64,000 bases of DNA. Source: CAVSRC01 sp963798195. Its GTDB lineage: Bacteria > Pseudomonadota > Alphaproteobacteria > Rhizobiales > Kaistiaceae. Under the pieces are notes generated by a model. That model searched no databases. It saw only the letters and a program-made list of their open reading frames with translations, and was not told where the DNA came from. The number at the start of each line of letters is the position of its first letter. Position 1 is the stretch's first letter. The translations under genes were made by a program, and so were the position numbers. This document shows positions 49,923 to 62,064 of the stretch, piece after piece. The stretch spans positions 124,001 to 188,000 of the forward strand of contig CAWCSF010000010.1 of the NCBI GenBank assembly GCA_963798195.1, written 5' to 3'.

Positions 49923-51110
49923 GTGAATCAGCCACTGCTGCCGACCGACGAGAAAGAGGTTGCCGATATCGTCGCGGTGGCCGCTGAAAAGCATACGCCG
50001 CTCGCCGTCGGCGGAGCAGGGACGCGCGCCGGCCTTGGGCGGCCGATGCAGACGGCGGCCTCGCTCTCCACGGTCGCGATGCGCGGCGTCACGCTCTACG
50101 AGCCCACCGAACTGGTCCTCTCGGCGCGCGCCGGCACGCCGCTCTCCGAGGTCGAGGCGCTGCTCGCGGAGAATCGCCAGCGGCTTGCCTTCGAGCCGAT
50201 GGACCACCGCCCGCTCTTCGGTTCGGAAGGCGAGCCGACCATCGGCGCCGTGGCCGCGGCCAATGTTTCCGGCCCGCGCCGCATCCAGGTCGGCGCGGCC
50301 CGCGACGGGCTGATCGGCGTCCGCGCCGTCACCGGCCGCGGCGAGGTGGTGAAGTCCGGCGGCCGGGTGATGAAGAACGTCACCGGCTACGACCTGGTGA
50401 AATTCGCCGCCGGCTCCTACGGCACGCTCGCCGTGCTCACCGAGGTGACGTTCAAGGTCCTGCCGACGCCCGAGACCGAGGCGACGCTGGTCATCGAGGG
50501 GCTCGACGACGCCGCGGGGATCGCGGCGCTTTCCGGCGCGCTCGGCACGCCGTTCTCGGTCACCGGCGCCGCGCACATTCCGCTCAGCCCCGGCGCACCG
50601 GCGCGCACCTGCATCCGCCTGGAAGGCTTCGCCGCGTCGGTCGCCGATCGCGCCGGGCGCTTGCGCACGCTGCCGGGCCCGTTCGCCGGCGCGCTGCTGT
50701 TCGATGAAGCCGATTCCATCGCGCTGTGGCAGTCCATCCGCGATCTCGGCGCGCTCGCCCCGCGTCAGAACGCGCCCGTCTGGCGCCTGTCGGTGAAGCC
50801 CGGCGATGCTCCGGCGATTGTCGACGCGCTGCACCGCGCCTTCGAATGCCGCGCGCTCTACGATTGGGGCGGCGGTCTCGTGTGGATCGCCGGTGGCGAT
50901 GGCGCCGACGCCGGCGCGGAGGCCGTCCGCAAGGCCATCGCCGCGACCGGCGGCCACGCCACGCTCGTCCGCGCGCCCGATGACGTCCGCAACGCGGTCG
51001 ATGTGTTCCAGCCGCTGCCGGCGCCGCTGATGGACCTGACCCGCAAGCTGAAGGCGAGCTTCGATCCGGCCGGCATCCTCAACCCCGGCCGCATGTACGC
51101 CGGAATCTGA
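49923..51110 (+). CDS. glcE: Glycolate oxidase subunit GlcE (FAD-binding)
   Basis: 395 residues from GTG 49923 (SD GAGGGA). FAD-binding PCMH domain: PLAVGGAGTRAGLGRPMQ, EPTIGAVAAANVSGPRRIQVGAARDGLIGVRAVTGRGEVVKSGG, and the C-terminal LKASFDPAGILNPGRMYAG. It is the second flavin subunit of glycolate oxidase. glcF follows 6 bp downstream. Confidence 0.93.
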   Translation: MNQPLLPTDEKEVADIVAVAAEKHTPLAVGGAGTRAGLGRPMQTAASLSTVAMRGVTLYEPTELVLSARAGTPLSEVEALLAENRQRLAFEPMDHRPLFGSEGEPTIGAVAAANVSGPRRIQVGAARDGLIGVRAVTGRGEVVKSGGRVMKNVTGYDLVKFAAGSYGTLAVLTEVTFKVLPTPETEATLVIEGLDDAAGIAALSGALGTPFSVTGAAHIPLSPGAPARTCIRLEGFAASVADRAGRLRTLPGPFAGALLFDEADSIALWQSIRDLGALAPRQNAPVWRLSVKPGDAPAIVDALHRAFECRALYDWGGGLVWIAGGDGADAGAEAVRKAIAATGGHATLVRAPDDVRNAVDVFQPLPAPLMDLTRKLKASFDPAGILNPGRMYAGI

Positions 51111-51116
51111 GCCGCC

Positions 51117-52440
51117 ATGCAGACCAGTTTCACCCTTGCCCAGCTTGCCGATCCGGCGGTCGCCAATTCGGAGAAGATCCTCCGCTCCTGCGTCCATTGC
51201 GGCTTCTGCACCGCCACCTGCCCGACCTACCTGCTGCTCGGCGACGAACTCGATAGCCCGCGCGGAAGAATCTATCTCATCAAGGACATGCTGGAAGGCG
51301 ATAAGCCGGCGAATGAGGAGGTCACGCTCCATATCGACCGCTGCCTGTCCTGCCTCGCCTGCATGACCACGTGCCCGTCCGGCGTCGACTACATGCACCT
51401 CGTCGACCATGCCCGCGCGCACATCCACGAGACCTATCGCCGCCCGCTGGTCGACCGGCTGACGCGGTCGCTGCTCGCCGCCGTGCTGCCCTATCCGGCG
51501 CGCTTCCGCGCCGCCGTCCGCGCCGCAAAGGTCGGCAAGTTCCTCGGTGGGCTCGTCGCCATGCTGCCCGGCGGCGCCCGCCTGTCGGCGATGCTGCGGC
51601 TGGCGCCTGCCGGCCTGCCAGCGCCTCAGCCGGCGTCGCGACCGGGCGTGTTTCCCGCCGAAGGCCCGCGCAAACAGCGCGTCGCGATGTTGCGTGGCTG
51701 TGCCCAGTCGGTGCTCGATCCTGGCATCAACGCCGCCGCCATCCGCCTGCTCAACCGCCACGGCGTCGAGGTGGTGCAGGCGGCGGAGGAGGGCTGCTGC
51801 GGCGCACTGGTCCATCACATGGGCCGCACCCACGATTCCCACGCGCAGGCGAAGCGCAACATCGATGCGTGGACGCAGGAGATCGAGAGCGGCGGGCTCG
51901 ACGCCATCATCGTCACCACGTCCGGCTGCGGCACGACGGTCAAGGACTACGGCTTCATGCTCCGCCTCGATCCCGATTACGCCGGCGAAGGCGGCGCGCG
52001 TGTCGGCGCTGGCGAAGGATGTCACCGAGTATCTCGAGACGCTCGATCTCGGCGCGCCGTCGCATCCCGGCGGCCTGTCGGTCGCCTATCACGCCGCCTG
52101 TTCGCTCCAGCATGGCCAGCAGATCAAGACAGCGCCGAAGGCGCTGCTGGCCAAAGCCGGCTTCGATGTGCGCGAGGTCGCCGAAGGCCACATCTGCTGC
52201 GGCTCGGCCGGCACCTACAACATGCTCCAGCCGGAACTCTCCGGCCGCCTGCGCGAGCGCAAGGTGGCGAACATCGAGGCGACCGGCGCCGCCATCGTCG
52301 CCGCCGGCAACATCGGCTGCATCACCCAGATCGCCAGCGGCACCGGGAAGCCGGTGGTGCACACCGTCGAACTGCTCGACTGGGCCTATGGCGGCCCGAA
52401 ACCGGAGCGGCTGGCATCGCTGGAAGCGACCGCACACTGA
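51117..52440 (+). CDS. glcF: Glycolate oxidase iron-sulfur subunit GlcF, frameshifted
   Basis: About 440 residues when repaired. Two 4Fe-4S motifs near the N-terminus: CVHCGFCTATCPTY (about 22-35) and CLSCLACMTTCPSG (about 77-90). Two CCG domains follow (GCCGALVHHMGRTHDS, YHAACSLQHGQQ, HICCGSAGTYNML). It passes electrons from GlcD/E to quinone. One extra G at 51984-51985 breaks the frame after DPDYA; the other frame continues AKAARVSALAKDVTEYLETL to the stop at 52440. The rest is well conserved, so an error is likely. Confidence 0.92.
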
Positions 52441-52471
52441 AAATCCGTTGAACCCTGTGGCTTGACAATCG

Positions 52472-52505
52472 ATAAGCCGTCGCTTATTGATAAGTCACGA
52501 CTTAT
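52472..52505. promoter_or_regulatory. Two tandem ArsR-type operators
   Basis: ATAAGC-N4-GCTTAT at 52472-52487 and ATAAGTC-AC-GACTTAT at 52490-52505 are adjacent dyads with the same ATAAG/CTTAT half-sites. They lie 16 bp before the ArsR gene, typical of autoregulation; TTGACA at 52462-52467 may be the -35. Confidence 0.75.
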
Positions 52506-52520
52506 GGATGGGGCCCAGCG

Positions 52521-52847
52521 ATGCACCTTGCTTCGATCGACACCGTTTTCCGGACGCTGGCCGACCCGACCCGCCGCGCTGTCTTCGAGCGTCTGACGCG
52601 GAGCGGGGAGGCGACCGTCGGCCAACTCACGGCGACGGCCGGCGTCTCGCAGCCGGCGGTGTCCCAACACCTGGCCGCCCTTCGCCGCGCCGGCCTCGTT
52701 ACGGAGCGGAAGTCGGGGCGCAACACCCATTATCGCGCCGAACCGAAAAACCTCGCTCCACTTGTCGACTGGGTGGCGCACCAGGATTTGTTCTGGCGCG
52801 AGCGCCTCGGACGTCTCTCCAGCCTTCTCAAGGAACTCGACCAATGA
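52521..52847 (+). CDS. ArsR-family regulator (AHSA1-linked type)
   Basis: 108 residues: a winged helix with DTVFRTLADPTRRAVFERLTRSGEATVGQLTATAGVSQPAVSQHLAALRRAGLVTERK. It lacks the ELCVCDL metal site of ArsR/SmtB, so it is not a classic metal sensor. It overlaps the AHSA1 gene by 4 bases, a very common pairing. Two operators lie just upstream. Confidence 0.9.
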   Translation: MHLASIDTVFRTLADPTRRAVFERLTRSGEATVGQLTATAGVSQPAVSQHLAALRRAGLVTERKSGRNTHYRAEPKNLAPLVDWVAHQDLFWRERLGRLSSLLKELDQ

Positions 52848-53278
52848 CCGACACCGCGACCGAAGTCCGCCGCACCATCCGCATCGACTACGACCTGCCG
52901 TACTCGCCGGCGAAAGTATGGGCCTGCCTGACCGAAAGCGACCTGCTGGCGCGATGGCTGATGCCGAACGATTTCCGTGCGGAGGTTGGCCATCGTTTCA
53001 CCTTTCGAACCGACCCGATTCCGGCCGCCGGCTTCGATGGCATCGTCCGCTGCGAGGTGCTTGCGGTCGAGCCGAAGAAGCGGCTCGTCTATTCGTGGGC
53101 AGGTGGGAACATCGATACTGTCGTCACGTGGGCGCTCGACGCGACGCCGGATGGTACGCTTCTCCACCTCGAACAGGATGGTTTCGGTCCGCACGATGGC
53201 ATGGCCTTCGACGGCCTGCGGCAGGGTTGGGAGAAGATGAAGACCGGCCGTATCCTGAAGGTGCTGGCCGCGCTCTGA
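52844..53278 (+). CDS. SRPBCC (AHSA1-like) domain protein
   Basis: 144 residues. A START-like helix-grip fold: TIRIDYDLPYSPAKVWACLTESDLLARWLMPNDFRAEVGHRFTFRT and a C-terminal helix GWEKMKTGRILKVLAAL. Such proteins bind hydrophobic ligands or act as chaperone partners. ATGA overlap with the ArsR gene shows co-translation. The function is unknown. Confidence 0.88.
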   Translation: MTDTATEVRRTIRIDYDLPYSPAKVWACLTESDLLARWLMPNDFRAEVGHRFTFRTDPIPAAGFDGIVRCEVLAVEPKKRLVYSWAGGNIDTVVTWALDATPDGTLLHLEQDGFGPHDGMAFDGLRQGWEKMKTGRILKVLAAL

Positions 53279-53322
53279 CGCCGCTTGCCTTCCGGCAGCC
53301 AATTCCCTACCGTCTCCTTCGT

Positions 53323-53404
53323 CTCAACGGGGTGCCCGTCCGGGCTGAGAGGCGTCTGCCAACCCGTCGAACCTGATCCGGATCATGCCGGCGGAGGGAT
53401 TGAG
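53323..53404 (+). promoter_or_regulatory. TPP riboswitch (THI element)
   Basis: The P1 stem is CTCAA (53323-53327) with TTGAG (53400-53404). The conserved parts are GGGGTGCCC, GGGCTGAGA (53342-53350), ACCCG, GAACCTGATCCGGATCATGCC and GGCGGAGGGA. It lies 68 bp before thiM. No T-run terminator follows, so it probably controls translation by hiding the thiM ribosome binding site (GAGGGA) when thiamine diphosphate is bound. Confidence 0.95.
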
Positions 53405-53472
53405 GATGCGCCAGCCGAACGATGCGTCGCGTGCCGTCCGCCGGGCAACCTGTGCCTGAGGGACGCTGACCC

Positions 53473-54286
53473 ATGACCAAGCCTGAATACGATATCGCCG
53501 CTGCTGCCGCCGCCCTCGCCGACCTGCAAGAAGGCCGGCCCGCTGGTCCAGAACATCACCAACTACGTGGCGATGACCATCAGCGCCAACGTGCTTCTGG
53601 CGCTCGGCGCTTCGCCGGCCATGGTGCATGCCCGCGAGGAGGTGGAGGATTTCGTCGCCATCTCCAGTTCGGTCGCGATCAATGTCGGCACCCTGTCGCC
53701 GCACTGGGTCGAGGCCATGAAGAGCGCCGCGGCGAAGGCCAATGCGCTCGGCAAGCCCTGGGTGCTCGATCCGGTCGGCTGCGGGGCGACGCCCTATCGC
53801 ACCGGCGCTGCGGCGGAACTGGCCGCGATGAAGCCGACCATCATTCGTGGCAATGCCAGCGAGATCATGAGCCTTGCCGGCGCGGCCGGCGCCGGCGGCA
53901 AGGGCGTCGATTCGACGGCCGGCTCCGATGCGGCGCTCGACGCGGCGAAGGCGCTGGCGCGGCAGACCGGCGCAGTCGTCGCCGTCACCGGCGTCACCGA
54001 CTACGCGACCGACGGGGAGACGCTGGTCGCGATCGAGGGCGGCGACGCGATGATGCCGCTCTCCACCGCGCTCGGCTGCGCGCTGACGGCGACGGTTGCA
54101 GCCTTCGCGGCCGTGCGCCCGCCGCTCGCCGCGGCGGTGGCCGGCATGGCGGTTTACGGAGCCGCCGGCGCCGAGGCCGCCAGCCGCTGCCGCGGGCCCG
54201 GCCATCTCCCGGCCGAACTTTGCGATGCGCTCTATCTGATGGACGCGGCCTTGCTGGAGAAGCGTGCCCGGATCGCGGTGCGCTAG
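53473..54286 (+). CDS. thiM: Hydroxyethylthiazole kinase, frameshifted
   Basis: 270 residues when repaired. It phosphorylates thiazole alcohol for thiamine salvage. After MTKPEYDIAAAAAALADL the frame shifts at the AA of 53528-53529; the other frame gives QKAGPLVQNITNYVAMTISANVLLALGASPAMVHA, the ThiM signature. Further motifs: WVLDPVGCGATPYRT (catalytic Cys), ITGVTDY-type VTGVTDYATDG and ALGCALTATVAAFAAVRPPLA. It is under the TPP riboswitch and its stop overlaps the thiE start by one base. Confidence 0.93.
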
Positions 54287-54937
54287 TGACCGCGCAGCGT
54301 TTCGACCTCTCGGTCTATCTGGTCACCGACCGCGAACTCTGCGGCGCGCGCGGCACGGTCGAGACGGTACGGCAGGCGCTGGCCGGCGGAGCGACGGTGA
54401 TCCAGTTGCGCGATCCCGTGTCCAAGACGCGGGCGCTGGTCGAGGAGGCGCGGGCGCTGGTGGCACTCACTCGGCGCGCGGGCGTGCCGTTCATCGTCAA
54501 CGATCGCGTCGATGTCGCTCTGGCCGTCGGCGCCGATGGCGTCCATCTCGGTCAGGCCGACATGACCGTCGCCGATGCGCGCGCGCTGATCGGCCCGGTG
54601 CCCTTGCTGGGCCTCTCGATCACCAGCGCGGCCGATCTCGCTGCCTCCGATCTCTCCGAGGTGGATTATCTCGGCGTCGGGCCGATCTTCCCGACGCCGA
54701 CCAAGGCCGACGCCGCGCCGGCGATGGGGCTGGACGGCCTGCGCGCCATCCGGGCCGCGACCGGCCTGCCGATCGTGGCGATTGGCGGGCTGCACGCCGC
54801 GAATGCATCGGAAGTCGTTGCCGCCGGTGCCGGTGGCATTGCCGTCGTGTCGGCGATCTGCGCCGCATCGGATGCCGAAGGCGCGACGCGCGAGCCTGGC
54901 GCGGCTGGTCAGAACCGTGCGCAGGCCCAGCCGCTAG
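54286..54937 (+). CDS. thiE: Thiamine-phosphate synthase, frameshifted near the end
   Basis: 216 residues when repaired, from GTG 54286. It joins the thiazole and pyrimidine moieties to thiamine phosphate. Motifs: LVTDRELCGARGT, TVIQLRDP, PFIVNDRVDVALAVGADGVHLGQADM, DYLGVGPIFPTPTKADA, PIVAIGGLHAANA and GIAVVSAICAA. One extra base at 54890-54893 breaks the last 15 codons; the correct end is SLARLVRTVRRPSR to TAG at 54935-54937. That stop shares CTAG with the convergent ABC-2 permease, which supports the corrected end. Confidence 0.92.
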
Positions 54938-55691
54938 GTCTTCAGCCGGTATCCCGTGCGGAAGATCCAGGCGACGAGGCCCAGGCAGATCGCGAGGAAG
55001 ACGAACGTCATGCCGAGGCTGACCCAGACGTTGACGTCGGCGATGCCGTAGAAGCTCCAGCGGAAACCGCTGACCAGATAGACCACCGGGTTGAACAGCG
55101 TCACCGTCTGCCAGAAGGGCGGCAGCATGTTGATCGAATAGAAGCTGCCGCCGAGGAATGTCAGCGGCGTGATGATCAGCAGTGGCACGATCTGAAGCTT
55201 CTCGAAACCATCGGCCCAGATGCCGATGATGAATCCGAAAAGGCTGAAGGTGACCGCGGTAAGGATGAGGAACAGGAGCATCACCAGCGGATGCTCGATA
55301 TGCAGCGGCACGAACAGCGTCGAGGTCGCCAGGATGATCAGCCCGAGCATCACCGATTTGGTGGCCGCCGCGCCGACATAGCTGATGACGATCTCGAGAT
55401 AGGAGACCGGCGCCGACAGAATCTCGAAGAAGGTGCCGATGAACTTCGGAAAATAGATTCCGACCGAAGCATTGGAAATGCTCTGCGTCAGCAGGGACAG
55501 CATGATGAGGCCGGGCACGATGAAGGCGCCGTAGCTGATGCCATCGACCTGGTTGATGCGCCCGCCGATCGCGGCCCCGAACACGATGAAATACAGCGAT
55601 GTCGACAGAACCGGCGCGATGACGCTTTGCATGATGGTGCGGAACGTCCGCGCCATCTCGCTCTTGTAGATCGTCCAGACGGCTTGCAGGT

Positions 55692-55695
<4 letters not shown>
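54934..55695 (-). CDS. ABC-2 type exporter permease
   Basis: 253 residues with about six membrane helices. The N-terminus NLQAVWTIYKSEMARTFRTIMQSVIAPVLSTSLYFIVFG and the segment FIVPGLIMLSLLTQSISNASVGIYFPK are typical of ABC-2 permeases of the YadH/DrrB type. It forms an efflux or lipid-export pump with the ATPase gene just upstream; ATGA overlap (55692-55695). The longer open frame to 56334 runs inside the ATPase gene and is not coding. The substrate is unknown. Confidence 0.92.
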
Positions 55696-56618
<923 letters not shown>

Positions 56619-56798
56619 GAATACGCCGTTCTGCTGAACGACCCCCCGAAATGGTCGGGCGGATATGGGACCATCGCCCGGCAGTTGCAAGGCGACGCGC
56701 GCAGGAGGCGTCCGCATTCGGGTTCTTTCGGACGCCCGCCTGTGCCATACAGGGGGCCGGGCCCTTGGGTTTCGGGCATTTCGGAGAGAGTTGTCAGC

Positions 56799-58407
<1,609 letters not shown>

Positions 58408-58497
58408 ATCTGGCGGGCTTTGAGCGATTTTCACGGCGCGGTCGAAAATCGGCCGCGCCGTTCGTCTATGGATCGGAAGGCTATCGGAGGACCGCAG

Positions 58498-58944
58498 ATG
58501 AGCGACCCGCCACACGAAAAGCCACGCATGCTGACGGGCGGGTGCCGCTGCGGCGCCGTCCGCTACGCTGTGGCAGACGAATTTCTCTACGCAGCCAACT
58601 GCCACTGCTCGCTCTGCCGCCGGGCGACCGGCGCGGCGTTCAAATCCTTTGCCGGCATCGAGCGCGACAAGCTTCGCGTCGTGAAGGGCGAGGACACCTT
58701 GATGATCCTCGGCGACGAACGTGGCAACGACACGCGTTGCGCCGTGTGCGGATCGTTCCTCTATTCGGTCGTGCGCGACGGCGCCTACGCTCACGTCACG
58801 ATGGGCAGCCTGATGGACGATCCGACGATCCGGCCGTCACATCATATCTTCGTTGGGTCCAAGGCGCCTTGGTTCACGATCACCGACGACCTGCCGCAAT
58901 ACGAAGCGTTCGCCGTGAAACCGAAGCAGCGTGAGCCGCGCTAG
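58498..58944 (+). CDS. GFA-family (glutathione-dependent formaldehyde-activating-like) protein
   Basis: 148 residues. Zinc-binding Cys motifs: GGCRCGAVRY, NCHCSLCRRATGA and CAVCGSFLYS. The family includes the Paracoccus enzyme that helps formaldehyde react with glutathione; most members are uncharacterised. ATG 58498 has GGAGG seven bases upstream, better than a TTG at 58420. Its stop shares CTAG (58941-58944) with the convergent MFS gene. Confidence 0.9.
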   Translation: MSDPPHEKPRMLTGGCRCGAVRYAVADEFLYAANCHCSLCRRATGAAFKSFAGIERDKLRVVKGEDTLMILGDERGNDTRCAVCGSFLYSVVRDGAYAHVTMGSLMDDPTIRPSHHIFVGSKAPWFTITDDLPQYEAFAVKPKQREPR

Positions 58945-60416
58945 GTTCCGGCGTTCGATTTCAGCGGCCGTTCTTCCATCAGCAGGAAGAACACGAAGCC
59001 GACGGCGAGGACGACCGACGCGGCGCCGAAGATCATCGTGAACACCGGTCCGATTGGCGTGCCCATGCGCGCGGCTTCCGCGACGAGTTCGCGCAGCGAG
59101 GATATCGGCTGGCCGCCGAACCCGAGGCTGCCGAGGAAGATCGCGCCGAAGACCGCGACCAGCACGGCGCTCCCCAGTGAGCGGAAGAAGTTGAAGGTCG
59201 CGGTGGCGGTGCCGAGCTGGTGCGGCTGCACGGCGTTCTGGATTGAGACGGTGGTGACCGGGAAGATCGTCCCCATGCCGAGGCCGGTCAGCGCCAGCAG
59301 GACTTCCAGCTCCCACAGGGGAATGTCCCCGGCGCGGTAGGCGAGATAGGCCATGCAAAGAACCGAGAAGGCGAGTCCCACCGTCGGCCCGCGCTTGTAG
59401 TGGTCCGTCCACATCATGATGCGCCCGGCGATCTGCGCGCCGGTCACGGTGCCGCCCATCAGCGCGATCAGCGCAAAGCCGGATTGGCTGGCCGTCAGGC
59501 CGACCACCGCCTCGTAGTAGATCGGCACGAAGATCGAGAGCGCCACCATCGTTCCGACGACGAAGAAGTTGGACAGGGTCCCGGCGCCGACGACGGGATT
59601 GAACATCACCGCCAGCGGGACGAACGGCTCGCTCGCCGTCAGCAGGCGCGTGACGAACAGCGCCCACGCCACCGCCGAGCCGGCCAGCAGCCCGACCACG
59701 ATGGGCGAACTCCACGGGTATGAACTGCCGCCCCAGGAGAGCGCCAGGAGCAGTGTCGTCGTCGCGCCGGCCATGAGCAGTGCGCCGATCACGTCGAGCC
59801 GGTGCGGGCGCTCGCGGCGGGGTAGGCGGCGCAGGATGCCGTTGGTCATGAACAGCGCCAGCGCGCCGAGCGGCAGGTTGATCCAGAAGATAAGCGACCA
59901 GTGCAGATGTTCGGCGAAGAAGCCGCCGAAGACCGGGCCGACGACGCTGGCGGTCACGAAGACGCTGGCGAAATACGCCTGGTAGCGCATGCGCTCGCGT
60001 GGGGCGACGATGTCCGCGACGATGGTCTGCGCAATCGCGATGAGCCCGCCGCCGCCGAGGCCCTGGATCAGGCGCGCGACGATCAGGATGAGCATGGTCG
60101 GCGCGAGGGCGCACAACACCGAGCCGACGACGAACACCGTGATGCCGACGAGCAGCATCGTGCGCCGCCCGTGGATGTCGGAGAGCTTGCCGTAGAGCGG
60201 CGTCACCGCCGTGGCGGTGAGCAGGTAGGCCGTCACCACCCACTGAAGATGCTGGAGGTCGTTGAGGTCCGAGCCGATGGTCGGCAGCGCGGTAGCGACG
60301 ATGGTCTGGTCGAGCGCCGCCAGCAGCATGGCCAGCATCACGCCGATGATGATCTGGCGAATGTCGGCCTTGTCGAGGACCGGTGCGGCGGGCGGCGGCG
60401 GTGAGGCGTCGTTCAT
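58941..60416 (-). CDS. MFS drug-efflux transporter, DHA2 (EmrB/QacA) family
   Basis: 491 residues with about 14 membrane helices. Motif A is YGKLSDIHGRRTMLLVGI after helix 2; LDQTIVATALPTIGSDLN in helix 1 is the DHA2 signature, and GPVFGGFFAEHLHWSLIFWINLPLGALA in helix 5 is motif C. It should export drugs or other hydrophobic compounds by proton antiport. It has no EmrA-type partner. A single-gene unit. Confidence 0.94.
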   Translation of the reverse strand: MNDASPPPPAAPVLDKADIRQIIIGVMLAMLLAALDQTIVATALPTIGSDLNDLQHLQWVVTAYLLTATAVTPLYGKLSDIHGRRTMLLVGITVFVVGSVLCALAPTMLILIVARLIQGLGGGGLIAIAQTIVADIVAPRERMRYQAYFASVFVTASVVGPVFGGFFAEHLHWSLIFWINLPLGALALFMTNGILRRLPRRERPHRLDVIGALLMAGATTTLLLALSWGGSSYPWSSPIVVGLLAGSAVAWALFVTRLLTASEPFVPLAVMFNPVVGAGTLSNFFVVGTMVALSIFVPIYYEAVVGLTASQSGFALIALMGGTVTGAQIAGRIMMWTDHYKRGPTVGLAFSVLCMAYLAYRAGDIPLWELEVLLALTGLGMGTIFPVTTVSIQNAVQPHQLGTATATFNFFRSLGSAVLVAVFGAIFLGSLGFGGQPISSLRELVAEAARMGTPIGPVFTMIFGAASVVLAVGFVFFLLMEERPLKSNAGT

Positions 60417-60482
60417 GGCTTGGACGGCTGGGGCGGTGGCAAATCGGGGAGGAGAGCCCGAATACCAATAGGCCGGTTGGCG

Positions 60483-60513
60483 CGAAAAGAAAGGGGCGCC
60501 GCGACGGGCGCCC
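60483..60513 (-). terminator. Terminator of the first L,D-transpeptidase gene
   Basis: GGGGCGCC (60492-60499) pairs with GGCGCCCC (60506-60513). On the minus strand TTTCTTTTC follows. It lies 30 bp after the gene's stop. Confidence 0.75.
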
Positions 60514-60542
60514 CTTGGGGTCAGGAACTTGAGGTTCGGCGA

Positions 60543-61211
60543 CTACAGGACGATGACTTTGGCGCCGACGCGGGCGCGGTTGTAGAGGTCGACCACGTCG
60601 TCATCGACGAGCCGGATGCAGCCGGAAGAAACGTTGAGCCCGATGGTCCACGGCTCGTTGGTGCCGTGAATGCGGTAGCCGGTGTCGCCGCTGCCACCAT
60701 GCAGGTAGAGCGCCCGCGCGCCGAGCGGATTGCCCGGCCCGCCCTTGACGTAGGACGGCAGCCGGTGCCCGCGCTTCAGTTCGCGTGCGATCATCTGCGG
60801 AGGCGGGGTCCAGCCGGGCCACTCGGCCTTGCGGCCGACGCGGACGGTTCCGTGCCAGCCAAATCCGGTGCGGCCGACGCCGACGCCGTAGCGCATGGCC
60901 TGATTGTTACCGAGAACGAGGTAGAGGAAATGCGCGCGGGGATCGATGATGATCGTGCCCGCCTTTTCCCGTGTGGGGTAGCTGACCTGTTGCCGGTGGA
61001 ACTGGAAGGGAACGACGCGGTAGCGCGACACCTGCTCGGGGTAGAGCGGGTTGCCCCCTTGGTACTGGGGATCAATCGCGCCATCGCCGGAAAGCGCCTG
61101 GCCGAGGCCGTTGATGATGGCCTCGAAGATGTTCTCCTGCGCCTGCGCGGCGCCGGACGATCCCAATACGATGCCGAGTACTGCGGCCAGAACGAATTTT
61201 CTGCCGAACAT
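60543..61211 (-). CDS. YkuD-type L,D-transpeptidase (copy 1)
   Basis: 222 residues. The signal peptide ends at AQA (residue 24). The YkuD domain starts near 83 (KAGTIIIDPRAHFLYLVLGNNQAMRYGVGVGR) and has the catalytic motif from H182 to R200, with Cys198 in SSGCIR. It cross-links peptidoglycan or attaches proteins to it in the periplasm. The second copy lies 187 bp upstream on the same strand, and the two domains are about half identical by eye. A terminator follows, so each copy may be separately transcribed. Confidence 0.93.
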   Translation of the reverse strand: MFGRKFVLAAVLGIVLGSSGAAQAQENIFEAIINGLGQALSGDGAIDPQYQGGNPLYPEQVSRYRVVPFQFHRQQVSYPTREKAGTIIIDPRAHFLYLVLGNNQAMRYGVGVGRTGFGWHGTVRVGRKAEWPGWTPPPQMIARELKRGHRLPSYVKGGPGNPLGARALYLHGGSGDTGYRIHGTNEPWTIGLNVSSGCIRLVDDDVVDLYNRARVGAKVIVL

Positions 61212-61332
61212 TTCAGTCCCCCAAAAGCTTCATGGGCATGGAGGCGCGGAGTCGCCTCTTGCATGTTTTGACGATAGCGAATTCTTGACGCGCCCCGCAA
61301 CCGCTGAATCGGTCACGACCTGGTGAGCCGAG

Positions 61333-61359
61333 GGCCGCCCGCCACAAGGGCGGGCGGCC
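61333..61359 (-). terminator. Strong hairpin after the second L,D-transpeptidase gene
   Basis: GGCCGCCCGCC (61333-61343) pairs over 11 bp with GGCGGGCGGCC (61349-61359). It lies 40 bp after the stop of the gene at 61399. No T run follows on the minus strand. Confidence 0.5.
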
Positions 61360-61398
61360 TCGTCCCGAGCGGCCGCGCTTCGACCGCTCCCCCGTATT

Positions 61399-62064
61399 CT
61401 ACAGAACCACCACCTTGGTGCCGACCCCGACGCGCCCGTAGAGGTCGATGACGTCTTCGTTGCGCATGCGAATGCAGCCCGAGGAGACGGCGTGGCCGAT
61501 CGTCCACGGCTCGTTGGAACCGTGGATCCGGTAGAGCGTGGAACCGAGATACATGGCGCGCGCCCCCAGCGGATTGGCCGGGCCGCCTTCCATGCGGATC
61601 GGCAGGTTGGGAACCCGCTCGCGCATCTCGTCCGGAGGAACCCAGTCGGGCCACTCCGCCTTGCGGGTGATGCGATGCGTGCCCGCCCACTGGAAGCCCG
61701 GCCGACCGACGCCGACGCCGTAGCGCATGGCCTTGCCGTCGCCGAGGACGAGATAGAGATAGCGCGCGTCGGTATCGATGATGATCGTGCCCTTCGCCTC
61801 GTCGGTCGGGTAGGCGATCGTGGCTGGCAGGAACGCCGGGTCGGTCTGGCGGCCGTAGGCCGGACGCTGCGCGGCGGGTGCGCCGGCAATTGACGGCGAG
61901 AAGGCTGCGCGCCGGACCGGCGGCGGTGTCGGCACGAGGCGGTTGCCCGACATCAGCTGGAGGAGGAGAGGTTCGGCGGCCGGAATGGAGCCGGCCCACG
62001 CATGGCTGTTGAAAATGCCGAAAGCAAAGGCGGCTAATGCGATGGGATAAACGAAGCGGTTCAT
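61399..62064 (-). CDS. YkuD-type L,D-transpeptidase (copy 2)
   Basis: 221 residues. The signal peptide ends near residue 24 (SHAWA/GS). A Pro-rich linker follows, then the YkuD domain from about 91 (KGTIIIDTDARYLYLVLGDGKAMRYGVGVGRPGF) with His181 and Cys197 in the catalytic HGSNEPWTIGHAVSSGCIRM. It resembles copy 1 throughout the domain but not in the N-terminal region, so they are tandem paralogues. Rhizobiales use many L,D-cross-links in their polar growth. Confidence 0.93.
   Translation of the reverse strand: MNRFVYPIALAAFAFGIFNSHAWAGSIPAAEPLLLQLMSGNRLVPTPPPVRRAAFSPSIAGAPAAQRPAYGRQTDPAFLPATIAYPTDEAKGTIIIDTDARYLYLVLGDGKAMRYGVGVGRPGFQWAGTHRITRKAEWPDWVPPDEMRERVPNLPIRMEGGPANPLGARAMYLGSTLYRIHGSNEPWTIGHAVSSGCIRMRNEDVIDLYGRVGVGTKVVVL

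Noticed and set aside
49854..52025. 723-codon open frame on the minus strand
   Set aside because: It is antisense to glcE and glcF and has the composition of a shadow frame.
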